Shown here piece after piece: positions 1-11,211 of a stretch of DNA of 64,000 bases. The notes under the pieces were generated by a model. That model saw only the letters and a program-made list of their open reading frames with translations. It did not search any database and was not told where the DNA came from. Each line of letters starts with the position of its first letter. Position 1 is the first letter of the stretch. The stretch spans positions 137,011,520-137,075,519 of the forward strand of contig NC_061862.1 in the NCBI RefSeq assembly GCF_907164915.1, read 5' to 3'. The stretch is from Impatiens glandulifera. Taxonomy: Eukaryota; Streptophyta; Magnoliopsida; Ericales; Balsaminaceae. Position numbers and translations under genes: made by a program.

Positions 1-2
1 GC

Positions 3-2888
3 CTGTCTAGAGAGCAGAAGTATGCTGTGAAGAATGAAACTTCTGCACAGAAGCTGTGGCAAGCATTGGAGGACAAGTTTCTGAAGAAGAGTGGTCAGAA
101 TAAGCTCCTTATGAAGAAGCGACTGTTCCGATTTGAATACCAATCAGGTACTACGATGAATGAGCATATAACTAAGTTTAATCAGTTAGTAGCGGATTTG
201 TTAAACCTTGACGTTAGGTTTGAGGATGAAGATTTGGCTTTGATGTTGCTATCGTCCCTTCCTGATGAATTTGAACACTTAGAAACAACGTTACTTCATG
301 GGAAGGGAAATGTTTCTCTTGATGCTGTAAGTTCTGCTTTATATAGTCATGAATTGAGAAAGCAGGATAAAAGGAAAAGTAAAGTAGATACAGCAAATGA
401 AGCATTGATGGTCAGGGGCCGTCAGCAGAGCAAATCAAAAGGGAAAGGAAGAAGATCTGAAAGTAGAGTTGCCAAAGATGAATGTGCTTTCTGCCGTGAG
501 AAAGGACATTGGAAGATTAACTGCCCAAAGTTGAAGAAGAAAGAGAAAGATTCTGAAGATGCGAATGTTGCAGAAAACAAAGGTGATGCAGATTCAGAAT
601 ACTCTTTATCGATGTCACACACAACATCACATCCTGATGCGTGGATATTGGACTCAGCCTGCACTTATCATATGACACCAGTTCGAAAGTGGTTCTTTGA
701 CTTTAAGGAGCTAGATGGTGGAGTTGTTTACATGGGAGATGCTAATACATGTAAAATAAAGGGGATAGGTTCAATCAAGCTGAGGAATGATGACGGATCC
801 ACCAGAATTATTAGAGATGTTCGGTACATACCGAATATGAAAAAGAATCTCATTTCTTTGGGGGCCTTGGAGTCGAAAGGCCTACATGTGAAATTGGAAA
901 ATGGAGTTCTTAGGGTAATATCTGGAGCGCTAGTGATGTTGAAAGCTATCAGGAAGAGTAATAATTTGTATTATTATCAAGGTAGTACAGTTAATGGGAC
1001 ATCATGTGTATCAATTTCCGGGAGCAGTAAGGATTTAGAGGCAACAAAACTATGGCATATGCGATTGGGGCACGCTGGTGAGAAATCTATGCAAACTCTT
1101 GTCAAGCAAGGATTATTGAAAGGTACAAAAGTTTGTAAGTTAGATTTTTGTGAACATTGTATTCTGGGAAAACAAAGGCGAGTAAAATTTGGCACTGCTA
1201 TGCATAATACCAAGGGTATTTTGGATTATGTGCACTCAGATGTCTGGGGACCTGCCAAGACTCCTTCTCTTGGAGGTAGACATTATTTTGTTACTTTTAT
1301 TGATGATTTTTCCAGAAGAGTTTGGGTGTTTACTATGAAGAACAAAGATGAAGTGTTTGAGATTTTTCTTAAATGGAAAACTCAAGTTGAAGACGAGACA
1401 GGAAGAAAGATCAAAATTCTCCGGACTGATAACGGTGGAGAATACAAAAATGATCCATTCCAGAAGTTATGTCAAGAGTGTGGCATAGTTCGACACTTCA
1501 CAGTTAGAAAAACACCACAACAGAATGGAGTATCGGAACGTATGAACAGGACATTGGTGGAGAAAGTTCGATGTATGTTGTCTAATGCTGGGTTAGACAG
1601 GAAATTTTGGGCAGAAGCTGTGTCATACGCTCAACATTTGGTAAATCGCCTACCATCATCTGCACTTGGTGGCAAGACTCCATTAGAGGTATGGTCTGGA
1701 AAACCTGCAACTGATTATGATTTTTTGCATATTTTTGGTTCTGCTGCATATTATCATGGAGTTGAATCAAATTTGGATCCACGAGGAAAGAAGACTCTTT
1801 TTATGGGATTTACTACGGGAGTTAAAGAGTATCGCCTCTGGTGTTTGGATGCAAAGAAAACCATTATCAGTAGAGATGTTACTTTTGATGATTATTCAAT
1901 GTTGAATAAGGTAACACCAGACAAAATTGATTGTACTCCGCAACAGGTGGAGTTTGAGCAGATAAAGATGAGCCCAACTAGAAGTGACTCTCCGACGACA
2001 GACGAAGAGTTAAATGAGGAAGAGGTTCTGACCCAAGAACCTTCAGAACAAAGTGAATCAATTGTTGTTAATAGGCCAAGACGAGTTATTCAAAAACCAG
2101 GTCGGTTTGTTGACATGGCGGCCTATGCACTTCTAGTCGTAGATGATGTTTCATCCACTTTTTCAGATGTCAGTCGAAGTACTGAAAATGGAAAAAGGAG
2201 AGGTGTTATGGAAGATGAGATGCAATCTATTCAGAAGAATGAGACATGCAAGTTGAGACATCTACGAAAAGAGAAGAAGGCTATTGGTTGTAAATGGATC
2301 TTTGCTAAGAAAGAAGGATTTCCTGAAAAATTTGATGTTCGCTACAAGGAAAAATTGGTAGTTAAAGACTACGCTCAGAAGGAAGGAGGTGATTATAATG
2401 AGATACTTTCTCCTGTTGTTAAACACTCTTCCATTAGAATTTTGTTGGCCTTGGTAGCGCAGATGAATTTGGAGCTAGCTCAACCAGATGTGAAGACCGC
2501 AGACATACACGGTCATTTGAATGAGGAAATCTACATTTATCAACCAGATGGATTCAAAGTTGCTGATAAAGAAAATTGGGTTTGCAAGTTGAACAGATCA
2601 TTATACAGGTTGAAGCAATCGTCGAGACAATGGTACAAGCGACTTGACAAGTTTATGATGGAGCACAGGTACACAAGAAGCAGATTCAGTTCATGTGTGT
2701 ATTTGCGCAAGTTGCAAGATGAGTCTTACATCTATCTACTCTTGTACGTTGATGATATTTTGATAGCATCAAAGAGCCAATATGAAGTTGACAAATTGAA
2801 GGTTCAATTGGGTAAAGAGTTCGAGATGAAAGACATGGGGAAAACCAAATCTAATTGTTTAGATTTGGTACACATGTTCCGCGTTTGA
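3..2888 (+). CDS. Copia gag-pol polyprotein, truncated in RT, 5' partial
   Basis: One uninterrupted frame, open from base 3, so the true start lies left of the window. It encodes a UBN2-type Gag with a CX2CX4HX4C zinc knuckle (CAFCREKGHWKINC, first Cys codon at 483). The protease motif is DSACTYHM (Asp codon at 651; an Ala at the third position is also found in Tnt1-type elements). The integrase has its HHCC segment and D, D, E residues at about 1239, 1428 and 1536. RT reaches YVDD at 2745 and stops soon after. About 960 codons are present against roughly 1300 in a full copia polyprotein. The tail after MKDMGKTK is unrelated read-through, and RNase H is absent. The lack of stop codons suggests a fairly young copy in which the deletion is the main damage. 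Confidence 0.9.
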   Translation: MSREQKYAVKNETSAQKLWQALEDKFLKKSGQNKLLMKKRLFRFEYQSGTTMNEHITKFNQLVADLLNLDVRFEDEDLALMLLSSLPDEFEHLETTLLHGKGNVSLDAVSSALYSHELRKQDKRKSKVDTANEALMVRGRQQSKSKGKGRRSESRVAKDECAFCREKGHWKINCPKLKKKEKDSEDANVAENKGDADSEYSLSMSHTTSHPDAWILDSACTYHMTPVRKWFFDFKELDGGVVYMGDANTCKIKGIGSIKLRNDDGSTRIIRDVRYIPNMKKNLISLGALESKGLHVKLENGVLRVISGALVMLKAIRKSNNLYYYQGSTVNGTSCVSISGSSKDLEATKLWHMRLGHAGEKSMQTLVKQGLLKGTKVCKLDFCEHCILGKQRRVKFGTAMHNTKGILDYVHSDVWGPAKTPSLGGRHYFVTFIDDFSRRVWVFTMKNKDEVFEIFLKWKTQVEDETGRKIKILRTDNGGEYKNDPFQKLCQECGIVRHFTVRKTPQQNGVSERMNRTLVEKVRCMLSNAGLDRKFWAEAVSYAQHLVNRLPSSALGGKTPLEVWSGKPATDYDFLHIFGSAAYYHGVESNLDPRGKKTLFMGFTTGVKEYRLWCLDAKKTIISRDVTFDDYSMLNKVTPDKIDCTPQQVEFEQIKMSPTRSDSPTTDEELNEEEVLTQEPSEQSESIVVNRPRRVIQKPGRFVDMAAYALLVVDDVSSTFSDVSRSTENGKRRGVMEDEMQSIQKNETCKLRHLRKEKKAIGCKWIFAKKEGFPEKFDVRYKEKLVVKDYAQKEGGDYNEILSPVVKHSSIRILLALVAQMNLELAQPDVKTADIHGHLNEEIYIYQPDGFKVADKENWVCKLNRSLYRLKQSSRQWYKRLDKFMMEHRYTRSRFSSCVYLRKLQDESYIYLLLYVDDILIASKSQYEVDKLKVQLGKEFEMKDMGKTKSNCLDLVHMFRV

Positions 2889-2979
2889 GTAGGCGCTGAA
2901 GAGCGCCAATTGGAAGCACTGAAGGTTTATTTTTTAATATTGAAGATTAGTATTTGGATATTGTGCCAAGGTGGAGATT

Positions 2980-3309
2980 TGTTGTTTTTGGCACAATTAG
3001 AATCCCACATCGGAAGATGATGGGAGTGAAAGAAGTTTCTTAGCATATAAAAGAAACTATATTCACAATTAGCAGAAATCCCACATCGGAAGATGATGGG
3101 AGTTGGGGAAGTTTCTTAGTGTATAAAAGAAACTCTCCCCTCTTTGGTTTATTGCACCCAAATTTGTATCTCTTCTTCCTTATTAATTGATAGCCTTAGT
3201 GCTCAGAGACGTAGGCAACATTTTGGCCGAACTCCGTTATCAAATTCTGTTAGTGTTCTTTCAGTTTGTTTTTTCTTCTTTTGTGGTTCTGTCAGGGTTT
3301 TCCCCAACA
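2980..3309 (+). repeat. 3' LTR of Copia-A, with duplicated promoter
   Basis: Starts TGTTG directly after the purine-rich AAGGTGGAGAT and ends CCCCAACA, the expected copia LTR ends; length 330 bp. Inside it a 76-bp segment is present twice: AATCCCACATCGG at 3001 and 3077, TATAAAAG at 3046 and 3122. The LTR therefore carries two TATA boxes. The ends are inferred from motif and context because the partner LTR is outside the window. Confidence 0.75.
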
Positions 3310-3869
3310 CATTCCACATAAAGAAAGTCAGAGATTAAAGACATTTTCTATTACAAGGAAAGAGAAGATTTATGCGATTAATTAAGTTAGGCTTCCGCCG
3401 CATTCAAATTTTAATTTCTCACACATTAAATTAGGATTTAATTAGGATAATTCTAACAAGTTATCGTACCCAATTGATTAATATGTTTGATGTATATTTA
3501 ATATCTTATTTTGTGTGAGATAGCTACCCTAATTGATTATTAAGTTTGATTTATTTGTAATATCTTATTTTGTGTGATTTATCAATATACTCGTTTAATT
3601 GTTAAGGGTGATGTATTTATTATACATTATTTTGGGTTACTTACCATTTCCTTTAACCAGAAGAAATACTCCAAATAAAAAAAATCAAAATGTCATGTTG
3701 AATTACTCAAAAAATTTCAAACATAATTTGTTTTCTTAAAAATGTCAACTTTATTAAAAAAAGCACAATATGCGTTCAAACATTATATAAGGAAAGATAA
3801 AAAACAATAAATAAGAAAACAATGTAAGAATTTTAAATGCTAATAAGATCAAAAAAATCTTATCCATTA
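3310..3869. other. AT-rich spacer, no gene seen
   Basis: Short degenerate direct repeats are visible (ATATCTTATTTTGTGTGA at about 3499 and 3560). No coding signal or element ends recognised. Confidence 0.6.
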
Positions 3870-5935
3870 CAAGCTCCTCTTTTTCGGATTAAAACAAACG
3901 CGTGTAACATAAATCCTTTGAGACGCTCGTATCCATAACATTTCCTTCGAAAACTCTTATGTTTCTTTCTTTCCAGATTATCCACCACATGATGAGGGGA
4001 AACTGGTTTCCAGTCGTTCGCGTTTTGTTATTAGAACTTCATTCAATTCATTTGACACAGAAGTCGACGACTTTTATTGATGTATCCCATTAAAATTGAA
4101 GAAGTTCTGCTAAAGAGCTTAAATTCTCTTGGTAAGGTCACAATGAAGAAGAATATGCTCAATGGATTTCTCACTCTTCAATCAAATGTTGCATCTTCTA
4201 GCGATATGACAACCTTTCTCTTTTAGTTTGTTAGATATCAAGACTTCTTCATTGATAGCTTCCCCACCAAAAAACGAGATTTTGATGGACTTTTTTATTT
4301 CCACACCTTCATCCAAGAAAACCGAGCTGGAGTTCTTTGGAGAGACGCATGATAAATATAACTAGTTTTAAAATCAGGAGAGCTTGATAGAAAAAATTTG
4401 TGACCATACTCTAGGTCAATCGAAACGTTGATAAGAGTATCTATTAGGAGATCTCTTATTTTTTCCTCTTCGATAGAAAGTCGTCTATTTAAAGGAATTC
4501 TACAAACAATTTGATTTGATGTGAGATGAGATGAAAATAGTCATCTATATTAGCCATTTTTTACTAGAGATCTCAAAAAGATCTCGATAAGAGTCTAACA
4601 ATTTCCGTTGTGGTGCCACAGATCATTCCAAAACTTGATTTTCTTACCATTATTAACCGTAAATATGAGAAGGAGGTAGAGCTTCTCCCATGTTTTAGAG
4701 ATACGAACCTATAGGCTTCTACCCATAAACATTCTTCCAGAAAGAGACATCCATTTGTTATCTCAAAGTATATACATGGCGATGATTTCTTTCTTCCAGA
4801 AGTTTGTATTTTCGTTCAGAAATCTCCACCGCCATTTACATAGGAGAGAAGTGTTGGAAATGGTGAAGTCCTTGATTACGACTCTGCCATAAAAAACGTC
4901 AAACATTGTTGTGTCCCATCTCACCAAGTGAGTGATTTTAGATGAGTTGGAGCTGCCCCAAAGAAAATTCCTAATGATTGTGTCCATTCTGCTGACAACC
5001 GATGTAGGGATATGGAAGAGTGACATAGTGAATGTTGGTATTGTGCCGAGGGAGTTATTAATGAGGACTAACATGCTGCCTTTAAAGAGAACTTTTCTCT
5101 TCCAAAGAGCCAACATGTTTTCCATTTTCTCGATGATAGGATTCCAAATATCGTTGCAACTGAATTTCACTCCAAGAGGGAAGCCGAGATACTTTGATGG
5201 GAAAGAACCAATTCTGAACCCTAGAATTCTGGCTAATAACTAGATGTTATTAACGTTACCATTAAAAAAAAATTCAGACTTTTTTCTATTAATCTTCAAC
5301 CTATAGCATGCCTAAAAAAGAATAAGAATCTTTCAAAGGGAATAAAAGTTTTTTGTTGTAGGTTTAGTAAGATAAAGAGTGTAATAAAAAAAAGTAAGTG
5401 AGATATGTAATAGGGTCTTCTCGTCGTTCCTATATTAATTCCCATGAAAAAATTAGCATTGATGGCTCTCGCGAAAAGTTTTGAAAAACCTTCCATATCC
5501 ACCATAAAAAGAAGGGGCGATAAATTATCCTCTTATCTAAGTCCTCTCGAACTCTTGAAAAACCCAGACACTATATCGTTGATAATAATTGAGAATTTAA
5601 GTTTAGTAACACAAGTTTTGATCTATCTCTTCCATTTCACTCCAGAACACATCTTCTTAAGGGGAGAAAATAGAAAATCTCAACTGACGTGATTAAAAAC
5701 TTTTTCGATATCAACTTTATAAAGACATCCCACACTCTTTCTTCTAGTAATACACTCATTTGAAATGAGAGAAGTGTGGGTAGATTTGTATATCTTGTAT
5801 GAACGACATCTGGTTATGAGAAATGAGTTTTAGCAAAACAATTTTTAGCCTATAAGCTAAGGTTTTCGCCAAGATTTTATAGAAGCTCATCACAAGACTA
5901 ATAAGTCTGAAGTGTTTGTGTTCTTTAACACTTTT
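3870..5935 (-). mobile_element. LINE (non-LTR retrotransposon) relic, RT to zf-RVT
   Basis: Read on the minus strand, the stretch carries in order, across several frames and stops, pieces typical of plant L1-type RT: a fragment resembling SFYKILAK near 5880, then MEGFSKL and SHLLF around 5500-5400. The usual YADD is destroyed there. Next is an RT C-terminal block (4763-5170). GKKIKFWNDLW follows near 4630, then a zf-RVT-like segment near 4250-4150 (EKSIEHILLHC). The endonuclease half is missing, as expected from 5' truncation, and no poly(A) tail was recognised. Clearly dead. Confidence 0.85.
4763..5170 (-). pseudogene. LINE reverse-transcriptase C-terminal fragment
   Basis: Longest surviving open piece of the LINE, 135 codons. 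It shows the plant LINE pattern LALWKRKVLFKGSMLVLIN, then TMSLFHIP, NFLWGSS, and LLCKWRWRFLNE leading to FWKKEI. It lacks the catalytic palm and has no start of its own. It continues on both sides in other frames of the same relic. Confidence 0.85.
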
Positions 5936-6675
5936 AATTTTCCTTTAGACACTCATTTTTCAACCCCCAATTTTATATTTTATAAACAACTATTTTTGAA
6001 ATAATTGAATTTTTAAGAAAAATTAATTTTGAATTCTTTATAAGTTAATATAGTATTTTGTCTAAGTTATAACAATTAGGGAAATTATTATACTTTAAGT
6101 ATTCAATGCTTTATTTAATTAATTCTCATGGATAAAAAACAAAAAAATTAATAAAAATATAAAATATATATACATATTAATGTTTTTTTAAAGAATATTT
6201 TAATAAATTTGTTAACGATGTTTATATAATTAGGTTATGATTTGTTATTTAATTAATTAATTTAGTTATTAATTAGATTAAATTTTAAAAATTAATTTAT
6301 TTTGAATTAGTTAATCTTTTATTTTCTTAATAGATTGAATAATTTGAATGGTTACTTAGGAATATGAATAACTAAAAATAAATTCGTTTTCATTAGTTGT
6401 TTGTTATAATTTCAATTTTTAACAAACTCTTTTTATAGCTTAAAGGTGAAACTTGTGAATCTTCAAGGATCCATCCAACATCCATATATTAACTATATTA
6501 TTTGGTCTAATATTCTGAACATAATTATATTCATAATATTAGTTGTATTATTTTGTCCAATATTCTGGACGGACATAAATTAAAGAGATAGTTATGGCAT
6601 CATTTGTATATATATGTGAGTTGTTTCACAATACATAGATAAATAAAATATACATACTCCTTTTCAATCTTATTA
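5936..6675. other. AT-rich stretch; its right part is probably the 5' LTR of Copia-B
   Basis: 5936-6430 is featureless AT-rich DNA. From about 6440 to 6670 the sequence precedes a primer-binding site and holds a short repeated motif (TATTCTGAAC and TATTCTGGAC). This is consistent with a decayed LTR, but I could not fix its ends because no matching 3' LTR is present after 11020. Confidence 0.4.
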
Positions 6676-6688
6676 TGGTATCAGAGCT
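6676..6688 (+). other. Primer-binding site of Copia-B (tRNA-iMet type)
   Basis: TGGTATCAGAGCT matches the 3' end complement of plant initiator methionine tRNA, used to prime copia reverse transcription. It precedes the gag remnant at 6830. Confidence 0.8.
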
Positions 6689-8234
6689 CTCTTAGTGAGA
6701 GATTTTATTTTTTTCAAAAGTTTCAACGACGTTGATTTTTTCTTTCAGCGTCTTCTTCCTCTGATTAATCTCCTCTGCTGATGCAACCTCATCTACTTCT
6801 CGTTATGAGTATTTCTCTTTTACGTTCATCCCAGTGAACGTACATGCTCGATTATTAGACCGGTTATATTAACTAGTGATAATTATGAAGATTGGAGAGG
6901 TATGATACGTAATAGTCTTCGTGCGAAGAACAAACTAGGCTTCATTGATGGTGATATCACACCTCTAGTAGCCACTAATCAAGATATTGCTCAATGGGGT
7001 ATTGTTAATTTGATTCTTAATGAGTGGATCGTGAATACATTGGATGAATCGATCCAGGGTCGCATTCATTTTTCGAATAAGGTTAAGGATTTGTGGGATG
7101 ATCTTCATGAGCAATTTTCCATGAGCAATGGAATGCGTATTCTGGAGCTTAAGTCTCTAATTTCTGAGTGTAAACAACATGGTAAGTCTGTTTCTAAATA
7201 TTATTGCGTCATTCACATGATGATTTAGCTATGATTGAGAAGCTGCCAAAATGCAAATCTGCGATTGCACTTTAGTATACATGGATTTAGAATCATGCTA
7301 TTCTCCATCAATTTTGTATTGTATTGGATGCTACTTGATTTGGTAATTGTGTCTCCTCTATTCTAATTATAGATCCATATTTGAACTTAATATTGCATAT
7401 GTTAAGGTTGTTTCTGAGGAACAAAAACAGATTATTTTGAAAAGGAAATATACTCTTAGGACTGAGGTTGTCGTTTTTTCAGCCAATGCTGCAGTCTCAT
7501 GGCATCCTAACAGGAGTGACAATGGCTCGAGTAAGCGGGGTTTGAATCCATTGTAATAAAAAAAAAGGCATATGAAGGATAGTTTATTTGGGATTTGTGG
7601 CTATTCGGAGTGGTATCAAGAATGTCGTGCTAAGAGTGGTGCTCACTGTGGTCATGGTGGACAACAACCAAACTTGGCTGCACATTTGAGACTATTCTTT
7701 TCCGCAATACCACAGCTTCGTGGCATAGCCTTGCCTCTAAAATGGCAGCCACCTCCTCTAGTGAGGTATCTACCGGTTTGATTTACCGTGCATATTTTCC
7801 GTCTATTTTTGATAAACATTGGTCACAATTGTTGTAAACTATGAATAATATCAATGCTTCTTTTGATAAATTATCGGGTATGTCTTTTTCCAATAATTGA
7901 ATTATTGATACCGGGGCTTCCAATCATATGACGGGTAACTTAATTTTTTTTAAACACTAGCTCAATTAATACTAGTTTTAGTTTACCTAATGGTGTTGTT
8001 ATCTTTGTGACAAAAATTGGTAGTATTTTACTTGATGAATTGTCTCTTGATAATGTGTTATATGTCACGTCGATGACTTGTAATCTATTATCCGTATCTC
8101 AATTTAATGATGCCCACCGTTATATTATTATTTTTACTGATACGCTTTATGTTATTCAAGACTGCACTTTGAAGAACTTAATTTAAGTGGGGGTGCTATC
8201 TAGAGGTGTCTATATTTTTCATTCGATTGAGGCT

Positions 8235-9502
8235 CCAACAATTCAAGCTAATGCAATTTCTAATAAAGGATCTGATGTGTTATGGAACCAGCGCTTATGT
8301 CATCCCTATATGAAATTTTTTTTCGCTTTACCTTTTGTTTCAATAAATGTTGAATAAAGGTTGTTCTTTGAACTTCTATATTTGTTCTATGAGCAAACAA
8401 ACACGTGCTCCTTTTTTTGTTAGTTTTACCCGTTCTACTGTTGTTTTTTATTTATTCCATTGTGATATTTGGGGACCAAACAAGTTTTTATCGAGTTGTG
8501 GAGCTCGTTATTTTCTTAATCTTATTGATGATTTTCACGCACTACATGGGTATTTTTTATGCTTTGCAAAAGTGAAGTTGGTACATTGATTAAGCAATTT
8601 TATAAGATGGTAAAACCACAATTTGATAAACGTATTCATGTGTTTCGTTCGAATAATGGTCGTGAATTACCTCCTTGGAATTATTTTTTGTCGAAAAAGG
8701 TATTATTTTACAAACTTCTTGTGTTGATATGGCTCAACAAAATGGTAGAGTTGAACGTAAGCATCGTCATATTCTTAACGTGGCTCGTGCATTACATTTC
8801 AAGCTAAGCTTCCGCGATATTTTTGGGCAGAATGTGTACTTATTGTTGTGCATCTAATCAATTTCATGCCAACAATTCAAGCTAATGCGGTTTCTAATAA
8901 AGGATCTAATGTGTTATGGCACCAGCGTTTATGTCATCCCTATATGAAAGTTTTTTCCATTTTACCTTTTGTTTCAATAAATTTTGAATAAAGGTTTTTC
9001 TATGAACTTGCATATTTGTTCTATGAGCAAACAAACACGTGCTCCTTTTTTCTGTTAGTTTTACCCATGCTACTATTTTTTTATTTAGTCCATTGTGATA
9101 TTTTGGGACCAAACAAAGTTTTATCGAGTTGTGAAGCTCGTTATTTTCTTACTCTTGTTGATTATTTTCACGCACTACATGGGTGTTTTATATGCTTTGT
9201 AAAAGTGAAGTTGGTACTTTGATTAAGAAAATTTATAAGATGGTAAAAACACAATTTGATAAACGCATTCATGTATTTCGTTCGGATAATGGTCGTGAAT
9301 TACCTCATTGGAATTATTTTTTTGTCAAAAAATGTATTATTTTACAAACTTCTTCTGTTGATACGGCTCAACAAAATGGTAGAGTTGAACGTAAGCACCG
9401 TCATATTCTTAACGTGGCTCTTGTGTTACGTTTCAAGATAAGCTTCTGCAATATTTTTGGACAGAATGTGTACTTACTGCTGCGCACCTAATTAATTTCA
9501 CG
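8235..9502 (+). repeat. Tandem duplication of 634 bp inside Copia-B integrase
   Basis: Copy 1 is 8235-8868 and copy 2 is 8869-9502. The same landmarks recur 634 bp apart: CCAACA at 8235, 8869 and 9503; GAGCAAACAA at 8391 and 9025; TTGAACGTAA at 8751 and 9385. By eye about nine bases in ten match, so the duplication is old. Copy 1 has lost an integrase catalytic Asp (RSNNG), while copy 2 keeps RSDNG. CCAACA occurs at both breakpoints and at the junction. Confidence 0.9.
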
Positions 9503-11211
9503 CCAACACCTTTATTGGATCTTAAGACTCCGTATGAATGTCTTTTAGGTAAACCACCACTTCATTCTTCCCTTATGTTTTTGGTTGTTTATTCTATGTC
9601 TCCAATTCCCCGTATATTAAAGATAAATTTGACACACGCTCACGTCATTGTATATTTGTGGGATATCCGTTTGGTAAAAAGAGCTGGTGGTTATATGATC
9701 TTAACTCCCAAATATTTTTGTAAGTCGTGACGTTCAGTTTTTTGAAGATCAGTTGCCTTACTTGGATTCTCTTTCGGATACGGCTAAAACTAAATTGGAA
9801 AAATATTTTAATCAACCATCATTATGGGTTGATTCGGATGATCGCATTGGTATTGACTCAATGGGGAGTTTGGTCGAACCCTCTTAGTCTACAACTACTA
9901 CCTCGACCCTAGAGTAATTGGGTTGTGTCTTGCGTACTAAAACTGATTGGACTCGTCTTCACGATCATGTGACTAATACAGTGGTTCAACAAAATATAAT
10001 CTCCCTACTCCTACACCACCATCACCTTCAGGGACCTCAGGTAAGCCCGTTGACATTGCGTATTTTATAAATTATAATAATTTTTCTGTCACTCATCAGT
10101 GTTATCTAGAATTTATTTCAGATATCAAACAGCCTTCCTCTTTTATGGATACTGTATAATCACCACAAAGGCAAACAACAATGACTGAAGAAATCTCTAC
10201 TTTGGAATGCAACGGTACTTGGATTTTAACCCGATTGCCTACTAGTAAGCAAGAAATTAGTAGCGATTGAGTTTATAAAATTAAATGCACCTCTTTTGGC
10301 ACGGTACAACGTTATAAAGCAAGTCTAGTGGTTCATGGTAACCGACAAACTGATGGCATTGATTATATAGAAACTTTTGCTCTAGTTACGAAAATGGGTA
10401 TGGTACACATTTTTTTCTTGCTATTGCTGCTATTTTTAATTGGGTACTTCATCAAATGGATGTGCATAATGCTTTTTTGAAGGATAACTTGTATGAGGAA
10501 ATGTATATACGTCCTCCCCTAAGCTATTCTACTCCTTCCGGTATGTTTTTTCGCTTACGCAAATCTTTATATGGGTTACGTCAGACTCCTCGCTAGTGGT
10601 TCGCTATGTTGTTAGCTGAATTACGATTATATGGGTTTACTCAATCTTATATTGATTATTCCCTATTTAGCCTTATTCGAGATGCCTATTCTAGTAGTTC
10701 TTACACGCTGATTTCTCGTTTTAAGGATTATTTGCATTCGTGTTTTCATATGAAGGACTTGGGGCGTTTGAAGTATTTTCTTGGTATTGAAGGATTTTTT
10801 GTATCCCAACGCAAATATGTGCTAGATTTAGTAACTAACCTTGTATGCTTGTGTATCGCCCTATTGACACACCTATGGAGCAAAATCATTGTCTTTCTTC
10901 GTCTACTACTGATATCTTCGGTTAACCTGACCTATATTGGCGTTTGGTTGGTCGTTTGGTCTTCTTTTGGTTACTCGCCTAGATTTGAGTTATGTTATGT
11001 TGGTTCAAATTATTTTGACTAAGTGTCAAAGTATAATGACTATTGCAATTTTGATGATGAATGTGTATAAAACTTAATTTAAGCCGTCTAATCGTTTTTG
11101 GTGCAGATGTATCGAAAACAAGTTATATTAGAGAGGTTCATTAATGTATTGAGTCTAATCGTTTAAGTCTTAAAGAGGTTTATTAGACTGATTGACCATT
11201 ATATGTATTGA

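Larger units (their letters stand above)
1..3309 (+). mobile_element. Copia-A: Ty1/copia retrotransposon, 5' end outside window
   Basis: Right-hand part of a Tork/Tnt1-like copia element. It enters the window inside gag and ends with a 3' LTR. Order seen: gag with zinc knuckle, protease, integrase, reverse transcriptase (RT), a large internal deletion, a purine-rich tract at about 2970-2979, then the LTR at 2980-3309. The last part of RT and the whole RNase H are missing between about 2860 and 2890, so the copy cannot move by itself. The 5' LTR and left target duplication are not visible. Confidence 0.9.
6676..11020 (+). pseudogene. Copia-B: heavily decayed Ty1/copia (Retrofit/Ale-like gag)
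   Basis: Many frameshifts and stops, but the order is clear. Gag runs at about 6855-7228 (DNYEDWRGMIRNSLRAKNKL, then ELKSLISECKQHGKSVSKYY). A GYSEWYQE remnant lies near 7600, and the protease motif IIDTGASNHMTG near 7903. The GAG-pre-integrase and integrase part lies at 8235-9502 and is present twice. Integrase C-terminal pieces (LKTPYECLLGKPP) are near 9520, RT pieces at about 10190-10600 (YGLRQTPR) and MKDLGRLKYFLGIE near 10750. The stretch that should hold YVDD, before 10720, is deleted. RNase H and a 3' LTR were not found. The gene-like frames inside are all part of this relic. Confidence 0.85.

Noticed and set aside
648..671. Protease motif DSA in Copia-A and DNG in Copia-D as inactivating mutations
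   Set aside because: Both variants are normal in plant copia groups (Tnt1-type elements have DTA, others DNGASNHMTG), so they are not evidence of damage.
4932..5243. 103-codon plus-strand frame
   Set aside because: Antisense to the LINE RT relic, with no recognisable domain.
5444..5692. 82-codon plus-strand frame
   Set aside because: Antisense to the LINE relic; the minus strand there carries recognisable RT pieces.
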